The position numbers and the translations under genes were made by a program. Below are positions 38,261-50,281 of a DNA stretch of 64,000 nt, one piece after another. Positions within the stretch are counted from its first letter, which is position 1; each line of letters begins with the position of its first letter. Source of the stretch: Methanobrevibacter sp. TLL-48-HuF1 (GTDB lineage: Archaea > Methanobacteriota > Methanobacteria > Methanobacteriales > Methanobacteriaceae); assembly GCF_023617305.1 (NCBI RefSeq), contig NZ_CP081485.1, positions 920,501 to 984,500 of the forward strand. Reading direction: 5' to 3'. Under the pieces are notes generated by a model. It saw nothing but the letters and a program-made list of their open reading frames with translations, was not told where the DNA came from and ran no database searches.

Positions 38261-40411
38261 TTAAGCCATGTATTTTTCAATAACTCCATGATAAGAATTA
38301 TTTAATTCATCAATGGTAAATTCATTATCTCCAAGTTTTAAAACAGTTCCTTTAACTTCCCCTATAATAGCTACAGGAACATTTATTTTATTTAATATTT
38401 CATCAACAGCATCAGCCTTTACTGTTACAATATATCTACCATGTGATTCACTATAAATTAAATCTGATTCTTCCAAATCATCAGAAGTTATAACTGAATC
38501 CAAATCTATTTCACAACCAATATTACCTTTCATAACCATTTCAGATAATGCAACAGCTAATCCGCCATTAGATATATCATGAATAGCTGTAATATTTTTA
38601 GATGAATCTTCATCAAGTAATTTTAAGATAGTTTTACCATTAGCCAATTCATCTTCAATCCTAATTCTTGGAGCCATACCTTTTTCAATATTATGAATAG
38701 CCCTATGATATTCCGAACCGGTTACTTCATCATAAGTAGTACCAATTAAAAGGATTTTATCACCGGAGTTTTTAAAGTCCATTGTTCTGATATTTTCAAT
38801 GTTCTCAACACCTATAACACCAACAGCAGGAGTAGGATTGATTTTAATACCTTCAGTTTCATTATAAAAACTTACATTTCCACTGATAACCGGAGCATTA
38901 AAATTCTCAGCTACAAGTGACATACCTTCAATTGTTCTTTTAAATTGCCATAATATTTCAGGAGTTTCAGGATTTCCAAAGTTAAGACAGTCCACAACAG
39001 CATAAGGAGTTGCGCCCATGGAAATTACATTACGAATAGCTTCAGCTACACAACCTGCACCGCCATCAAACGGAGACAATTTAGTGTGGATTGTATTTGC
39101 ATCAGTTGCAAGTGCAATAGCTGTCTCATCATCAATTCTTAAAACAGCTGCATCATCACCAGGTTTTACAACAGTTCTTACCTGAACTTCGTGGTCATAC
39201 TGTTTGTAAACCCATTGTTTGGAAGCAATATTGGGTGAAGATAAAAGTCCAAGTAAGGATTGCCTAACTGGAGGGTGCTCTACTTCAACTTTTGATGTAT
39301 CTTCAGGTATTTCTTTTAATTCACGATTAAGTGAAGGAGGATCAGCTAACAGTATAGTTGGCAAATCAGCTAAAGAAGAACCTTCATCATCAATTATCAT
39401 GTTGTTTCCGTCAATAACTTCCCCAATAACTGCTGAAACAATTTCATGTTTATCACAGATTTCCTGTGCTTTTTCAACATCTTTAGGATTAATTACAAAA
39501 ACCATTCTTTCCTGAGATTCTGAAAGCATGATTTCATATGGAGTCATTCCTGTTTCTCTTAAAGGAATATTACGTAAATCAACTCTTGCACCATTATCTG
39601 ATTCATCAACAAGCTCTGAAATACAGCAGGTTAATCCTCCACCACCTAAATCTTTAACTCCGCTAACATTAATTTCATCTAAAATTTCAAGAGAAGCTTC
39701 CAAAACTCTTTTTTTAGTAAATGGATCAGCTACCTGTACAGCAGGCCTGTCTTCTGTTTCACTATCTGAAGTTAACTCTTCTGATGCAAAGGTTACACCA
39801 TGAATTCCATCACGGCCAGTTGTACCTCCCATCAATAAAAAGACATCCCCAACATATGGAGCTTTTCCACGAACGATTTTATCTTTTTCAACAAGTCCTA
39901 CACACATTACATTAACTAAAGGATTTGTTCTAAATGAATCATCAAATTCAACTTCACCTGCCACTGTTGGAACTCCTACCCTATTACCATAGTCAGAAAT
40001 TCCCTCTACAACATGTTCAAATAAATATTTTGATTTCTCATCATCCAATGATCCAAAACGTAAAGAATCTAAAAGAGCTATTGGTCTTGCACCCATAGAA
40101 ATAATATCTCTTAAAATTCCTCCAATTCCAGTACCTGCTCCACCATAAGGCTCAATAGCTGAAGGATGGTTGTGACTTTCCATACCAACAGCCAAAGCAT
40201 ATTTATCAGTTACTGAAACTAAACCTGCATCATCTCCAGGACCTAAAATAATATTTTCCCCTTCAGTAGGAAATGTACCTAGAATTGGTCTGCTGCTTTT
40301 GTAGGAGCAATGTTCTGAAAACATTACATCCAACATCCCTTCTTCCAGTTCATTCATTTTCCTGCCAAGGATTCCTTCAATATATTCCATTTCAGAATCT
40401 GTTAAAGTCAT
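38261..40411 (-). CDS. purL: Phosphoribosylformylglycinamidine synthase subunit PurL
   Basis: A 716-residue small-type PurL that converts FGAR, ATP and ammonia to FGAM in purine synthesis, working with PurQ and PurS. Signatures are [12 protein letters not shown] near the N-terminus, the nucleotide-binding GPGDDAG and [11 protein letters not shown], and [20 protein letters not shown]. Two AIRS-like halves are evident. ATG 40411 is preferred, because the in-frame GTG at 40420 is part of the GGTG ribosome-binding site, which overlaps the ileS stop. ileS, purL and moeA are tightly packed, suggesting one transcript. purQ and purS are not in the window. Confidence 0.95.
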   Translation of the reverse strand: MTLTDSEMEYIEGILGRKMNELEEGMLDVMFSEHCSYKSSRPILGTFPTEGENIILGPGDDAGLVSVTDKYALAVGMESHNHPSAIEPYGGAGTGIGGILRDIISMGARPIALLDSLRFGSLDDEKSKYLFEHVVEGISDYGNRVGVPTVAGEVEFDDSFRTNPLVNVMCVGLVEKDKIVRGKAPYVGDVFLLMGGTTGRDGIHGVTFASEELTSDSETEDRPAVQVADPFTKKRVLEASLEILDEINVSGVKDLGGGGLTCCISELVDESDNGARVDLRNIPLRETGMTPYEIMLSESQERMVFVINPKDVEKAQEICDKHEIVSAVIGEVIDGNNMIIDDEGSSLADLPTILLADPPSLNRELKEIPEDTSKVEVEHPPVRQSLLGLLSSPNIASKQWVYKQYDHEVQVRTVVKPGDDAAVLRIDDETAIALATDANTIHTKLSPFDGGAGCVAEAIRNVISMGATPYAVVDCLNFGNPETPEILWQFKRTIEGMSLVAENFNAPVISGNVSFYNETEGIKINPTPAVGVIGVENIENIRTMDFKNSGDKILLIGTTYDEVTGSEYHRAIHNIEKGMAPRIRIEDELANGKTILKLLDEDSSKNITAIHDISNGGLAVALSEMVMKGNIGCEIDLDSVITSDDLEESDLIYSESHGRYIVTVKADAVDEILNKINVPVAIIGEVKGTVLKLGDNEFTIDELNNSYHGVIEKYMA

Positions 40412-40420
40412 TTTAAACAC

Positions 40421-43400
40421 CTATTGCACTAATCTTATAGAAATACAGACTTCCTCGCCTTCAATATCCCAATTTTTAGTATAAATATCTTCGCCATCTA
40501 AACATTCTTTTCCATCAGAGCTAATTAAGCTGCGTGCCCTGATTTCATTAACAATAAATTCAGATTGTGGAAGTATTAATTCTTTAAATTCGCTAGAAGT
40601 ACTTACAACAGCATCAATACTAGCTTCCACATCTAAATCTAAATCTTTCCTCATGTCCTGAACTCTTCTAATAAGTTCACGAGCCATTGCTTCTTGTTTA
40701 ATTTCAGTAGTTACATTAGTATTTACAAATACATTACCAAATTCAAATTCAGAACTTACAAAATCATCAGGGAGCTCTGTATCAAATAGTATATCATTAC
40801 TATCTAATTCAAATGATTTCCCATCTGCTTCAACAGTGAATTTACCTGTATCATCCAATTCGCTTTTAATTAGATTACCGTCAGCTTCTTCAAGATATTT
40901 TTTAACAATACCCATATCTCCTTTAAGTCTAGGACCCAAAGTTTTAAGATTAGGTTTTGCATTAAATGACAAGTTTTCAAATTCTGCAGCAGTTAACACT
41001 TCTTTCGTATTTGATTGGTCTTTAATAATATCCTGTAACTCTTCAATAGCTTTAAGAACATCTTCATCCTGAGACACAATAGTAATATCAGATACAGGCC
41101 ATCTAAGTTTGTATCTGGCTATATCCCTTGCTCTTGCAGATGCTTCAATTACTTCTCTTACTACATCCATTTTTTGCTCTAAATCAGAATTGATTTTAGA
41201 TTCATCATATCCCCAGTCAAGCATGTGAATACTTTCAGGAGCGTTTTCATCAACTCCTTTAACTAAGTTTTCATAGATTTCTTCACAAACATGAGGAGCT
41301 ATCGGACATAAAACTGAAATCAGTTTGTAAATAGCTGTGTATAGACTGTAATAAGCTCCAAGTTTATCCGGATCATCACTTTCTACCCATGTTCTTCCAC
41401 GAATAAGTCTTACATACCAGCGGCTTAAATCTTCAAGTATAAAGTTATTGATTTTTCTTGTAGCCTTATGGAATGATAACTCTTCCAAGTCCTGACCAAC
41501 TTCTTTTATTAAAGTATTGGCTCTGGATATAATCCAATTGTCCTCATCTCTTAAAATGATATCTTTTTCAGTTATTTTAGTTGGATTGAATTCATCTAAA
41601 GACATATAAGTAGTTGAAAATACATATACATTCCATAAAATATTAAACATCTTATTTACATTAAGCAATTCATCCCATACGAATTTTAAATCATCCCATG
41701 GCTTGCTTGCCCATAATAAATAGAATCTTAATACATCAGCACCATATTTCTCAATAACTTCTTCAGGAGAAACTACATTACCTAATGATTTACTCATTTT
41801 CTTACCGTGTTCATCTAAAACAAAACCGTGCATCAGTACTTTCTTATATGGTACCTGTCCCATGGAGATTACACCAGCACCTAACTGTGAGTAGAACCAT
41901 CCTCTAGTTTGGTCATGGCCTTCTGTAATGAAGTCATATGGGAACCACTGATTAAATTTATCTTGCTGCTGAGGATAATATAATGAAGCCCATCCAGCTA
42001 CTCCTGAGTCAATCCAAACATCTAAAACATCAGGAATTCTTTTTACTTCAGAACCGCATTTATCACATTTCATTACGATTTCATCAACATATGGTCTGTG
42101 AACAAGCTCATCATCATCAACAGAGATATCATTTAAAGCTTCGTTTTTTAATTCCTCTACAGAACCTATTACTTTTAATTCACCGCAATCAGGACATTCC
42201 CAAATAGGAATTGGAATACCCCAGTATCTTTGTCTTGAAATTGTCCAGTCTTTAGCATTATCTACCCAATCTCTGAATCTTCCCTGACCTGCCCATTGTG
42301 GCACCCATTCCACTTTGTCAATTTCATCAAGCATTTTTTGTTTAATGTCTGTTACTTTTAAAAACCATTGTTTAGTAGCTAAATATATGATAGGAGTTTT
42401 ACATCTCCAACATACACCATACCTGTGTTCTATTGTTTCGTTTCTATACATTAAACCGCTGTCCTGCAAATCAGCCATGATTTCATCATTAGCAGCTTTA
42501 CAGAATTCACCGGCATATTTGCCAGCATCATCAGTGAAATTACCGCTTTCATCAACAGGACAGAAAATCGGCAAATCATAAGCTTTACCTACTTCAAAAT
42601 CGTCAGGACCATGTCCCGGTGCTGTATGTACGAATCCTGTACCTTCACCAAGTTCTACATGATCTCCAGGCAAAATAGTGTGAACATTTTCATTTTTATC
42701 AAATTCATCATGTATTGAAACTTCTTTTTCCAATGGATAAATGTATGATTTATGAAGTAAACTTTCACCTTTGACAACTTTAATTATCTCATAGACAACT
42801 TCAGTTTCTTTTATGATTTTATCTTCTTCATCTTCATTTTCAGCAGGTATTTTAGTTTTATGTACAATGGTAGCAGGACCTAAAACTGTTTCTACCAGGT
42901 TTTGAGCAAGAAGTAAAATTTCTCCATCAATTTTAACAAATGCATAATCAAATTCAGGATTTACACAGATAGCAAGGTTTGCAGGAAGTGTCCATGGAGT
43001 TGTTGTCCATACCAAGAAATATTCCGGCAAATCGCTGTCTTCCAGCAATGGAGTTTTAAGTGGAAATTTAACAAAAATTGAAGGGTCAACTTTTTCTTCA
43101 TAATCAATTTCTGCTGCGGCCAATGCTGTTTCACAATGAGGACACCAGCTAATTACTCTTTTATCATTTACAAGTAAATTCTGTTCATTAGCTCTTTTTA
43201 ATGTCCACCATGCAGATTCCATATATTTGGGATCTAAAGTCATGTATGGGTCTTCCCAATCCATCCAAACTCCCAAATCATCGAATTCTTTTTCCATAGC
43301 TAATTTATTGTCTATTGCAAATTCCTTACATTTATCAACAAATTTAGCTATTCCAATGTTTTCTTCAATTTCCTGTTTGCTTTTAATACCCATCAATTCT

Positions 43401-43693
43401 TCCACTTTGTGTTCAATTGGAAGACCATGCATATCCCATCCTGCCTGTCTTCTTAAGCTAAATCCATTCATACTTTTATAACGTAAGTAAGAATCTTTAA
43501 TAACTTTATTCCAAGCAGTTCCTAAATGTATTTTACCACTACAATATGGAGGTCCATCTAAAAAGGAATATTGAGGACCATTAGCTCTAAGTTTATTTAC
43601 TTTAGAAAAAGTATCTTCTTCTACCCAGAAGTTTTGAATCTTTTTTTCTATTTTTTTATGATCATATGATTTGTCTGCCTCTTTTATTGGCAT
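40421..43693 (-). CDS. ileS: Isoleucyl-tRNA synthetase
   Basis: A 1,090-residue class-I synthetase that charges tRNA-Ile. The HIGH motif appears as [12 protein letters not shown] (48-59) and the KMSKS motif as [12 protein letters not shown]. The editing domain contains [13 protein letters not shown] and [17 protein letters not shown] zinc-binding pair is seen at CPDCGELK and [18 protein letters not shown]. The long C-terminal extension ([17 protein letters not shown] onward) marks the archaeal/eukaryote-like type. GGGAG lies 7 nt before the ATG. It heads the ileS-purL-moeA-protease run. Confidence 0.97.
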   Translation of the reverse strand: MPIKEADKSYDHKKIEKKIQNFWVEEDTFSKVNKLRANGPQYSFLDGPPYCSGKIHLGTAWNKVIKDSYLRYKSMNGFSLRRQAGWDMHGLPIEHKVEELMGIKSKQEIEENIGIAKFVDKCKEFAIDNKLAMEKEFDDLGVWMDWEDPYMTLDPKYMESAWWTLKRANEQNLLVNDKRVISWCPHCETALAAAEIDYEEKVDPSIFVKFPLKTPLLEDSDLPEYFLVWTTTPWTLPANLAICVNPEFDYAFVKIDGEILLLAQNLVETVLGPATIVHKTKIPAENEDEEDKIIKETEVVYEIIKVVKGESLLHKSYIYPLEKEVSIHDEFDKNENVHTILPGDHVELGEGTGFVHTAPGHGPDDFEVGKAYDLPIFCPVDESGNFTDDAGKYAGEFCKAANDEIMADLQDSGLMYRNETIEHRYGVCWRCKTPIIYLATKQWFLKVTDIKQKMLDEIDKVEWVPQWAGQGRFRDWVDNAKDWTISRQRYWGIPIPIWECPDCGELKVIGSVEELKNEALNDISVDDDELVHRPYVDEIVMKCDKCGSEVKRIPDVLDVWIDSGVAGWASLYYPQQQDKFNQWFPYDFITEGHDQTRGWFYSQLGAGVISMGQVPYKKVLMHGFVLDEHGKKMSKSLGNVVSPEEVIEKYGADVLRFYLLWASKPWDDLKFVWDELLNVNKMFNILWNVYVFSTTYMSLDEFNPTKITEKDIILRDEDNWIISRANTLIKEVGQDLEELSFHKATRKINNFILEDLSRWYVRLIRGRTWVESDDPDKLGAYYSLYTAIYKLISVLCPIAPHVCEEIYENLVKGVDENAPESIHMLDWGYDESKINSDLEQKMDVVREVIEASARARDIARYKLRWPVSDITIVSQDEDVLKAIEELQDIIKDQSNTKEVLTAAEFENLSFNAKPNLKTLGPRLKGDMGIVKKYLEEADGNLIKSELDDTGKFTVEADGKSFELDSNDILFDTELPDDFVSSEFEFGNVFVNTNVTTEIKQEAMARELIRRVQDMRKDLDLDVEASIDAVVSTSSEFKELILPQSEFIVNEIRARSLISSDGKECLDGEDIYTKNWDIEGEEVCISIRLVQ

Positions 43694-43856
43694 GATAATT
43701 CTCCCTATATTAAATAAGAAATTAATTGATATGTTGTGTTGAATAATTTAAAAAAAAATAAAAATCTCTAAAGAATAGAAATTTAATTTAGTTGAAAAAA
43801 CGAGAAAGGAAATTTAATATATAGTTATCAAACTATAATTAAATTATACCTATAAT

Positions 43857-45062
43857 CTAAAAGGTTCTTGTTTTTCCTTGAACAACATTTTCTGTAATGA
43901 TTGATATATCTTCAAGCCACCTGTCAACAATTTGTTCTACTTTTTTATCAACATCTTCAAGTTTGACGCCATCTTCTAAAATAAGTTGAGTAGAAGCTGC
44001 TTTCGGCTGGTCAATAGGTTTACCAATTTGGCTTAAAATCATAACATTCATCTGTTTGATTCCTTCAACATTTTCAACAACGTCATTAGCTATTTCATTA
44101 GATAATATGTTGTAAATTTTACCTACGTGGTTAATAGGATTTTTACCGGAACTAGCTTCCATTGACATTGGTCTGCATGGAGTGATTAAACCGTTAGCCC
44201 TATTTCCTCTACCTACAGAACCGTCATCACCCATTTCAGCAGAAGTACCTGTTACAGTTAAATAATAACCTGATTCATCAGTTGCATCATCATTGTCTGC
44301 AGTGTTAACAAATACTTCAACTTCCCTGTTGGTGTATTTGGTTGCAAGATCAGATACAATATCTTTTAATTCTTCACGAACAGCAATGTATTCTTCCCTG
44401 TTTGCAACAAATTTTGAAACCATTGCACATCCAATAGTTAAGGTAATTTTTTCTCCTTCTCTTAAACCCATAACTTTGATATCTTCACCGACAGCAGGAT
44501 GTTTAGCTTTGAAAGCTTTGGAGTTTAATAATTCTTCAGTAGCTTTAACTAAATTTTCAGTTTCTGAAAATGGAGCATAACCTACACCAAAAGAGGTATC
44601 ATTTGAAGAAGGTGCACCTTCCCTTTTAAATACATCTACCAAATCTCCGGATCCGTGTCCAATTTTACATTCAACAACAGTATCCAATTCAACATCTAAA
44701 TTAATGATAGTTTCATCTAAAAAGTTTTTAGCTGCTTCAATAGCTACTCTGTCAAGAGGGAATTTAACTCCATCATATTCTGAAACTCCCCTACCAGTCA
44801 ATAAGATATCAATAGGTTTTAAGATTTTACCTCCGCCGAATACAGGATTGGATTCCCCTGCAGTAATTTGAACTTCGTCAGTGTTATGGTGAAGAACTCC
44901 TCCTAATTCATCCATGTACATTTTACATAAAGCTTCACTTACAGTTTCACCGATACCGTCACTAATACTGTCTGGGTGACCTATACCTTTTCTTTCAACG
45001 ATTTCAATATCGATATCTTCAATATAAGTTTGATTTAATTCTTTTACAATTATGTTTCTCAT
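43857..45062 (-). CDS. mat: S-adenosylmethionine synthetase, archaeal type
   Basis: A 401-residue archaeal methionine adenosyltransferase (a family distinct from bacterial MetK) that makes SAM from methionine and ATP. Visible are [17 protein letters not shown] (23-39), [47 protein letters not shown] and [13 protein letters not shown]. It stands alone, divergent from the DUF192 gene. The ribosome-binding site is weak. SAM made here serves cbiL, Dph2 and other methylations. Confidence 0.96.
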   Translation of the reverse strand: MRNIIVKELNQTYIEDIDIEIVERKGIGHPDSISDGIGETVSEALCKMYMDELGGVLHHNTDEVQITAGESNPVFGGGKILKPIDILLTGRGVSEYDGVKFPLDRVAIEAAKNFLDETIINLDVELDTVVECKIGHGSGDLVDVFKREGAPSSNDTSFGVGYAPFSETENLVKATEELLNSKAFKAKHPAVGEDIKVMGLREGEKITLTIGCAMVSKFVANREEYIAVREELKDIVSDLATKYTNREVEVFVNTADNDDATDESGYYLTVTGTSAEMGDDGSVGRGNRANGLITPCRPMSMEASSGKNPINHVGKIYNILSNEIANDVVENVEGIKQMNVMILSQIGKPIDQPKAASTQLILEDGVKLEDVDKKVEQIVDRWLEDISIITENVVQGKTRTF

Positions 45063-45222
45063 TTTATCAACACATATCAGTTATTTATATTATATTTTTT
45101 TAGTTTAATTAATAAATAAATGTATGGGATTTTAACTTTCAAACTAAATTTCTTAAAACAAAAGCAATATTCCCTAATCAGATTCTAAAAACTTAAAAAC
45201 AATAAAAACAAAAGCTAAGCTA

Positions 45223-45576
45223 ATGAAAAAAGGAATTTACAACAAAACAACTAAACAAAACATCAATATGAAAATTAAATTTGCAGACACATATTTTAAA
45301 CGGCTTAAAGGATTGATGTTTAAAAAAAATATTGATTACGGACTGGTTTTTATTATAAAAGCTAAAAGCAGATTTAATTCAGGAATTCACACATCATTTA
45401 TGAAATTTAACATAGATGTGTACTTTTTAGATGAAAATTTAAAGATTTTTGATATTCAAACTCTGAAACCCTGGGAAAAATATACCCCTTCAAAAAAAGC
45501 AGATTACATAATTGAGTTTGAAGAAAATAAAATGAAAAATAAATTAAAAAAAGGAGATGAAATAGAATTCATCTAA
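45223..45576 (+). CDS. DUF192 family protein
   Basis: A 117-residue DUF192 protein of unknown biochemical role. The family core is clear: KIKFADTYFKRLKGLMFK, then SGIHTSFMKFNIDVYFLDEN, with the conserved IHT-F and I-V-FLD pattern, and a C-terminal YIIEFEENKMKNKLKKGDEI strand pair. No signal peptide is visible, unlike many bacterial members. A later ATG at 45268 (MKIKFADTY) would start right at the domain, so the first 15 residues are uncertain. It overlaps the end of the convergent flavoprotein gene by 4 nt. Confidence 0.85.
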   Translation: MKKGIYNKTTKQNINMKIKFADTYFKRLKGLMFKKNIDYGLVFIIKAKSRFNSGIHTSFMKFNIDVYFLDENLKIFDIQTLKPWEKYTPSKKADYIIEFEENKMKNKLKKGDEIEFI

Positions 45577-46274
45577 TAATCTTTTAAAAAGTCCAGTAAC
45601 TCATTAGGATTTTCAAATATTTCAATATCTCCAATACCAGTTAATTTTTTAGTATTTTCAATATCAATATTCCTCATATACATTGTTATGATTTTACCTT
45701 CAGATATTGCTCCATTTGGACATATGTCTTTACAAAGACCACATCCAATACATTTTAACAAGTCAATTTCTTTGTGAGGAATAATTGCTTTCTGTTCACA
45801 TGTCAAAGATGCAACACACTCACTGCAAGCCTCACATTTAGAAACTTCCATTTTTGAAGGTAAAACTGTATCAATAGGACCTGGATGAATATCTACTGGA
45901 ACTATAAGTGTTTTAACAGCTCCTTTACCAGCCTGAGCCACAGCATTTGTAACCAAAGTATCTGAAATACCATGAACAATCTTTGCAACTGTATTGGCAG
46001 TAGCTGGAGTCACAATCAGCAAATCATATTTACCAAGTGAAAGTCTTCCAGTAATTGGATAGCTAAATTTTTGAGTCCTGTCAGTAGCTAATTCCCTATA
46101 TTTTCCGCCAGTTAAACTAACTACTCTTTCATAAAGACCATACATTTTTAAAACATCTTCACCAGCACCAGATAAAAATATAGTTAATTCATGATCCTTA
46201 GCTAGTTTTTCAGCTACCTGAACAGACTCATTAAGTAAATGACCAGCTCCAGTAAATGCAAATCCTATTCTCAT
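45573..46274 (-). CDS. Archaeoflavoprotein, dihydromethanopterin reductase DmrX-like
   Basis: A 233-residue flavoprotein-ferredoxin. The N-terminal 150 residues are a flavoprotein fold (MRIGFAFTGAGHLLNESVQ, IVTPATANTVAKIVHGISD). The C-terminal part has cysteine clusters CEACSECVASLTC and CIGCGLCKDICPNGA, typical of iron-sulfur sites. This fits the MJ0208-type archaeoflavoproteins, of which DmrX reduces dihydromethanopterin to tetrahydromethanopterin. Its gene begins 5 nt after glyA ends, and serine hydroxymethyltransferase of methanogens uses tetrahydromethanopterin, so the pairing makes sense. The exact substrate is inferred. Confidence 0.82.
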   Translation of the reverse strand: MRIGFAFTGAGHLLNESVQVAEKLAKDHELTIFLSGAGEDVLKMYGLYERVVSLTGGKYRELATDRTQKFSYPITGRLSLGKYDLLIVTPATANTVAKIVHGISDTLVTNAVAQAGKGAVKTLIVPVDIHPGPIDTVLPSKMEVSKCEACSECVASLTCEQKAIIPHKEIDLLKCIGCGLCKDICPNGAISEGKIITMYMRNIDIENTKKLTGIGDIEIFENPNELLDFLKDY

Positions 46275-46279
46275 ATTAT

Positions 46280-47548
46280 CTAAAGTTTATGGAACCTGTA
46301 ACCTTCGTTTTGTGAGAATGAATAGTGAACAGTAGTGTACTGATCCATGAATTCACGTACTTCGTCTTTAATGTTTTCTTTATCAACAGCAACTCTTTTA
46401 ATGAATTCAGCTACTTCATCCATTTCTTTTTCTTTTAATCCTCTTCTGGTGATTTCCTGAGTTCCTATTCTTAAACCGGAAGGATTATCACTATCATTTA
46501 CATCATCGCCAGGAAGAAGGTTTTTGTTTAAAATAACATCATTATTAGCTAAATCACGTGCAATATCACTAGCACTTCTAATATTTGAAACATTAATAGC
46601 TAATTGGTGAGATTCTGTAAATCCTAATTCTTCACATAATACATCAAATCCACGCTCATATAAGCTTTGAGCTAATGCTTTGGAATTTTTAACAATCTGT
46701 TTAGCATAGTCTTGTCCAAATTCCAACATTTCTGCAGAAGCAATTCCTAAACCAGCTAAATGGTGGAGATGGTGATTACTTACAACACCCGGAAATACTG
46801 CATTGTCAATAACTTCCTTGTTTTCTTTATGAGAAAGAATAATTCCTCCTTGTGGACCAGGGAATGATTTGTGAGTACTTCCCATCATTAAATCTGCTCC
46901 TTCCGCTATTGGTTGTTGGAATTGACCACCAGCAATAAGTCCCAAAACATGCGCTGCATCATACATGATTTTTGCTCCAACTTCATCAGCTGCTTCACGA
47001 GCTTCTTTTACAGGATGAGGGAATAAGAATAAACTTCCTCCGAAAAGAACTATTTTTGGTTTTTCTTCGAGGATTTTTTTATTCATTGCATCAATGTCAA
47101 TGTTCATAACTTCTTTGTCAAAAGGCTGACTTATAGTTTTTAAACCAGCAATTCCTGCTGCACTAACTTTAGCATGGCTAATGTGTCCTCCATAAGGAAC
47201 ATCTAATGCCATTAATTTGTCACCATAATTAGAATAACCGAAAAATGCTGCTAAATTAGCTGTTACTCCAGAAATAGGCTGAACATTTGCATAGTCAACA
47301 TTGAATAATTTTTTAGATAAGTCAATAACACGATCTTCTATTTCATCAATATACTGACATCCTTCATATAATCTTTCATGAGATTGTCCTTCTGCATATC
47401 TATGAGCTAAATCAGAAGCTACAGCCTCAGTTACATCTGAACTTGTAATATTTTCACTAGCAATGAGATTTATACTGTTTCTCATATAATTAGTGTGTTC
47501 TTTCATGATTCTTTCAAATTCTAAAACTTCGTTTTGATAATCAGTCAT
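46280..47548 (-). CDS. glyA: Serine hydroxymethyltransferase
   Basis: A 422-residue PLP enzyme that interconverts serine and glycine while loading a one-carbon unit on the pterin carrier, tetrahydromethanopterin in this group. Visible are [42 protein letters not shown] and the Schiff-base lysine in [13 protein letters not shown]. It is of the archaeal type, with little similarity in the C-terminal third to bacterial GlyA. GGTG lies 6 nt before the ATG. It is followed by the DmrX-like gene in one operon. Confidence 0.95.
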   Translation of the reverse strand: MTDYQNEVLEFERIMKEHTNYMRNSINLIASENITSSDVTEAVASDLAHRYAEGQSHERLYEGCQYIDEIEDRVIDLSKKLFNVDYANVQPISGVTANLAAFFGYSNYGDKLMALDVPYGGHISHAKVSAAGIAGLKTISQPFDKEVMNIDIDAMNKKILEEKPKIVLFGGSLFLFPHPVKEAREAADEVGAKIMYDAAHVLGLIAGGQFQQPIAEGADLMMGSTHKSFPGPQGGIILSHKENKEVIDNAVFPGVVSNHHLHHLAGLGIASAEMLEFGQDYAKQIVKNSKALAQSLYERGFDVLCEELGFTESHQLAINVSNIRSASDIARDLANNDVILNKNLLPGDDVNDSDNPSGLRIGTQEITRRGLKEKEMDEVAEFIKRVAVDKENIKDEVREFMDQYTTVHYSFSQNEGYRFHKL

Positions 47549-47765
47549 TTACTACACCTAAGTATCCAATTAGTATTAAAAATTAACGATACACAAATAC
47601 ATTATGTTTATCTTATAATATAATATTTTTGCAGTAATTATAATATAATTCAAATGTCAATAATCCACTTACCAACATCTAATTAAGGAAGTAAAATAAG
47701 TTATTAAGTGTTAAAAATAGTTTAAAATTTTAAAAAAAAAGAATTGGAGATAAAAATCTCCGCAT

Positions 47766-49754
47766 CTATTTACCTACGTCTTCAAGAGCAGCACTGATTT
47801 GTGCCATAATTTGATCGGTTTTGAAGTGTTGTTGATCCATAGCTCCAGATGGACATGCACCTACACAGGTACCGCATCCTTTACATAATGCAGCGTTAAT
47901 TTCTGCGTGAGCAGCATTGTCATCTCCAACAATGGAAATAGCACCATATGGACATAATTCAACACAAACTTCACAAGCACCACAAACTACATCGTCAGTA
48001 CGTGCAATAATAGGTTCGATTTCTACTTGACCTTTAGCCATTGGGATAGCTGCCCTGGATGCTGCAGCTGAACCTTGTGCTACAGAGTCAGGAATATCTT
48101 TAGGACCTTGTGCTACACCAGCAATGTAAACACCATCAGTTAAGGTGTCAACAGGCCTGAGTTTAGGGTGAGCTTCCATATAGAATCCGTCGGAAGATTT
48201 GGAAACACCTAAAGTTTGTCTGAGTTCTTCTGAACCTTCAGGATGTTCAAGACCAACACTTAAAACAACTAAGTCGTAAGTGTATTCAGTTACTTTACCA
48301 AGTAAAGTATCTTCTGCTCTGATAGTTAAAGTTAAATCATCGTTTTCGAAGATTTGAGCAGGTTTACCTCTGATAAATTCAATACCATATTTTTCTTGAG
48401 AGGTTTTGTAGAACTCTTCGTATCCTTTACCAAATGCACGAATATCCATGTAGTAACAGGTTACTTCGGTATCTGGTTCGTGGTCAATACATAATTGAGC
48501 GTTTTTCATGGAGTACATACAACATACTCTGGAACAATATGGTTTACCGATTTGTTCATCCCTAGAACCGACACAGTGGATGAATGCAACACGTTCAGGT
48601 TCTTTACCATCAGATGGTTTTACAACGTGTCCACCAGTAGGACCAGATGCGTTAATCATCCTTTCAATTTCCATACCAGTAATTACATTGGAGAAACGTC
48701 CGTATCCATATTGGTAAATACCTGATGGGTCAAATGGATCGTAACCAGTAGCTGCGATAATAGTACCAACATCTAATTTAATTTCAGATGGTTGTTGATT
48801 GTGGTCAATAGCTCCACGTTCACAAGCTTGGTCACATAACATACATTCAATACAGTAATCTTTATCAATTGTTGCACATAATGGTACAGCTTGAGGGAAT
48901 GGAATGTAAGCAGCTTTTACCATACCTACACCTTCATCGTAGTAGTTAGGTATTTCAATTGGACAAGCTTCTACACAAGATCCACATCCGGTACAATCTT
49001 CTTCGATTACGTATCTTGCTTTTTTACCTACAGTTACATGGAAGTTACCAATGTATCCGTCCACTTGTTTAACTTCTGCATAGGTAATTAATTCGATGTT
49101 TTCATGTTTGGAAACGTCTACCATTTTTGGTGCTAAAATACACATTGAACAGTCAAGAGTTGGGAAAGTTTTATCTAATTGTCCCATCCTACCTCCAATA
49201 GTAGGGTGTCTTTCGACCATGTAAGTTTTAAAGCCCATGTCACCTAAATCTAAAGCAGTTTGAATACCACATACTCCACCACCGATAACTAATGCTTTGT
49301 TATCTACTGCTACTTTAGTAGCTTCTAATGGTTCGAGTAATCTTGCTTTAGCAACAGCCATACGAGTTAAGTCTTTAGCTTTTTCAGTTGCTGCTTCAGG
49401 TTCAGCCATGTGTACCCAAGAGTCTTGTTCCCTTAAGTTTGCGAATTCAAATAAGAATTTGTTTAAACCAGCTTCTTCTACACATCTACGGAAAGTAGGT
49501 TCGTGAAGACGAGGAGAACATGCAGCTACAACAACCCTGTTAAGGTTGTGTTCTTTAATATCTTCTTGGATCATTAATTGACCTGGGTCAGAACACATGT
49601 ATTTGTAGTCTTTTGCAACTACAACATCAGGCAAATTACCTGCGTATTCTGCGACATCCGGACAGTCTACAACTCCACCAACGTTTACACCACAGTGACA
49701 GACGTAAACACCAATCCTTAATTCTTCATTATTATCTCTTTTTTCTTCTGCCAT
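47766..49754 (-). CDS. hdrA: Heterodisulfide reductase subunit A
   Basis: A 662-residue electron-bifurcating flavoprotein subunit. With HdrBC and the Mvh hydrogenase it couples CoM-S-S-CoB reduction to ferredoxin reduction. The N-terminal [19 protein letters not shown] is the methanogen HdrA signature. The FAD site is [16 protein letters not shown] (156-171). Ferredoxin-type clusters are at [12 protein letters not shown] (254-265), [12 protein letters not shown] (301-312), [12 protein letters not shown] (591-602) and [12 protein letters not shown] (624-635). It is encoded alone, as is usual in Methanobacteriales where hdrBC lie elsewhere. GGTGA is 7 nt before the ATG. All cysteines are ordinary, with no in-frame UGA. 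Confidence 0.97.
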   Translation of the reverse strand: MAEEKRDNNEELRIGVYVCHCGVNVGGVVDCPDVAEYAGNLPDVVVAKDYKYMCSDPGQLMIQEDIKEHNLNRVVVAACSPRLHEPTFRRCVEEAGLNKFLFEFANLREQDSWVHMAEPEAATEKAKDLTRMAVAKARLLEPLEATKVAVDNKALVIGGGVCGIQTALDLGDMGFKTYMVERHPTIGGRMGQLDKTFPTLDCSMCILAPKMVDVSKHENIELITYAEVKQVDGYIGNFHVTVGKKARYVIEEDCTGCGSCVEACPIEIPNYYDEGVGMVKAAYIPFPQAVPLCATIDKDYCIECMLCDQACERGAIDHNQQPSEIKLDVGTIIAATGYDPFDPSGIYQYGYGRFSNVITGMEIERMINASGPTGGHVVKPSDGKEPERVAFIHCVGSRDEQIGKPYCSRVCCMYSMKNAQLCIDHEPDTEVTCYYMDIRAFGKGYEEFYKTSQEKYGIEFIRGKPAQIFENDDLTLTIRAEDTLLGKVTEYTYDLVVLSVGLEHPEGSEELRQTLGVSKSSDGFYMEAHPKLRPVDTLTDGVYIAGVAQGPKDIPDSVAQGSAAASRAAIPMAKGQVEIEPIIARTDDVVCGACEVCVELCPYGAISIVGDDNAAHAEINAALCKGCGTCVGACPSGAMDQQHFKTDQIMAQISAALEDVGK

Positions 49755-50035
49755 ATTTAATTCACCTTGTACAAGTCGTGAAAATAATCTAATTATATTA
49801 ATAAAAATTTAATGCAAAAAAAAATTATTATAATTTTTAGAAATTAATTAGATATTAAATATGTAGTAAACCCACATTAATAAAGATTTCTATAGAAATT
49901 AGTGAGTAAAGTTTATATATAATAAAAAAATAAAAACTTTAAACCCATTGGTTAAGCTAAAAAGCTGTTAAAAATAGGTTTCTAAAAGCTAAAAAATAAT
50001 AAAAATTATTCTTTAAGAAAAATAATAAATTTAGG
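49755..50035. other. AT-rich leader/promoter region of hdrA
   Basis: No gene was seen. TATATATAATAAAA at 49915-49928 reads as a TATA box toward hdrA on the minus strand and would give a leader of about 135 nt; closer A/T words near 49790-49810 are an alternative. Together with the decayed AEC copy it makes up the 527-bp gap between hdrA and the intact AEC gene. Confidence 0.4.
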
Positions 50036-50240
50036 CGAAGTTAAATTTTGAAATTTTGGGGCTCATAACAGCAATATCAACATATGCAGAGCCACTAATG
50101 AAATCAATAGCATTTACTAAAATATCAGCTGCAGGTTAATCCTAGCTAACAAAAGAATATAAACTTAAAATATCGATACCCCATTTACTTAAAAAATCAA
50201 TTCCTTTAAGAAAATATTCAGTACCAATCATTGAAAAAAA
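50036..50240 (-). pseudogene. Decayed 5' fragment of a second AEC transporter gene
   Basis: Read on the minus strand, this encodes MIGTEYFLKGIDFLSKWGID, close to MIGLGYFLKRIDFLSEKDID of the intact neighbour, then breaks at stops and continues as VNAIDFISGSAYVDIAVMSPKI. The DNA match is plain between 50187-50236 and 51105-51154. It lies directly downstream of the intact gene in the same orientation, so it is probably the remnant of a tandem copy that lost most of its length. Confidence 0.65.
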
Positions 50241-50281
50241 TAAAAGAATAGAACAGAAAAAAACTGTTCAAAAATCAACAT

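Noticed and set aside
47766-49754. Antisense open frames over hdrA (for example 48495-48725 and 48508-48717)
   Set aside because: They have no ribosome-binding sites and mirror the codon structure of hdrA, which has complete cofactor motifs.
47766-49754. Selenocysteine in HdrA
   Set aside because: The reading frame has no internal UGA, and cysteine codons fill the cluster positions.
47766-49754. HdrA without hdrB and hdrC as an oddity
   Set aside because: Separation of hdrA from hdrBC is usual in Methanobacteriales.
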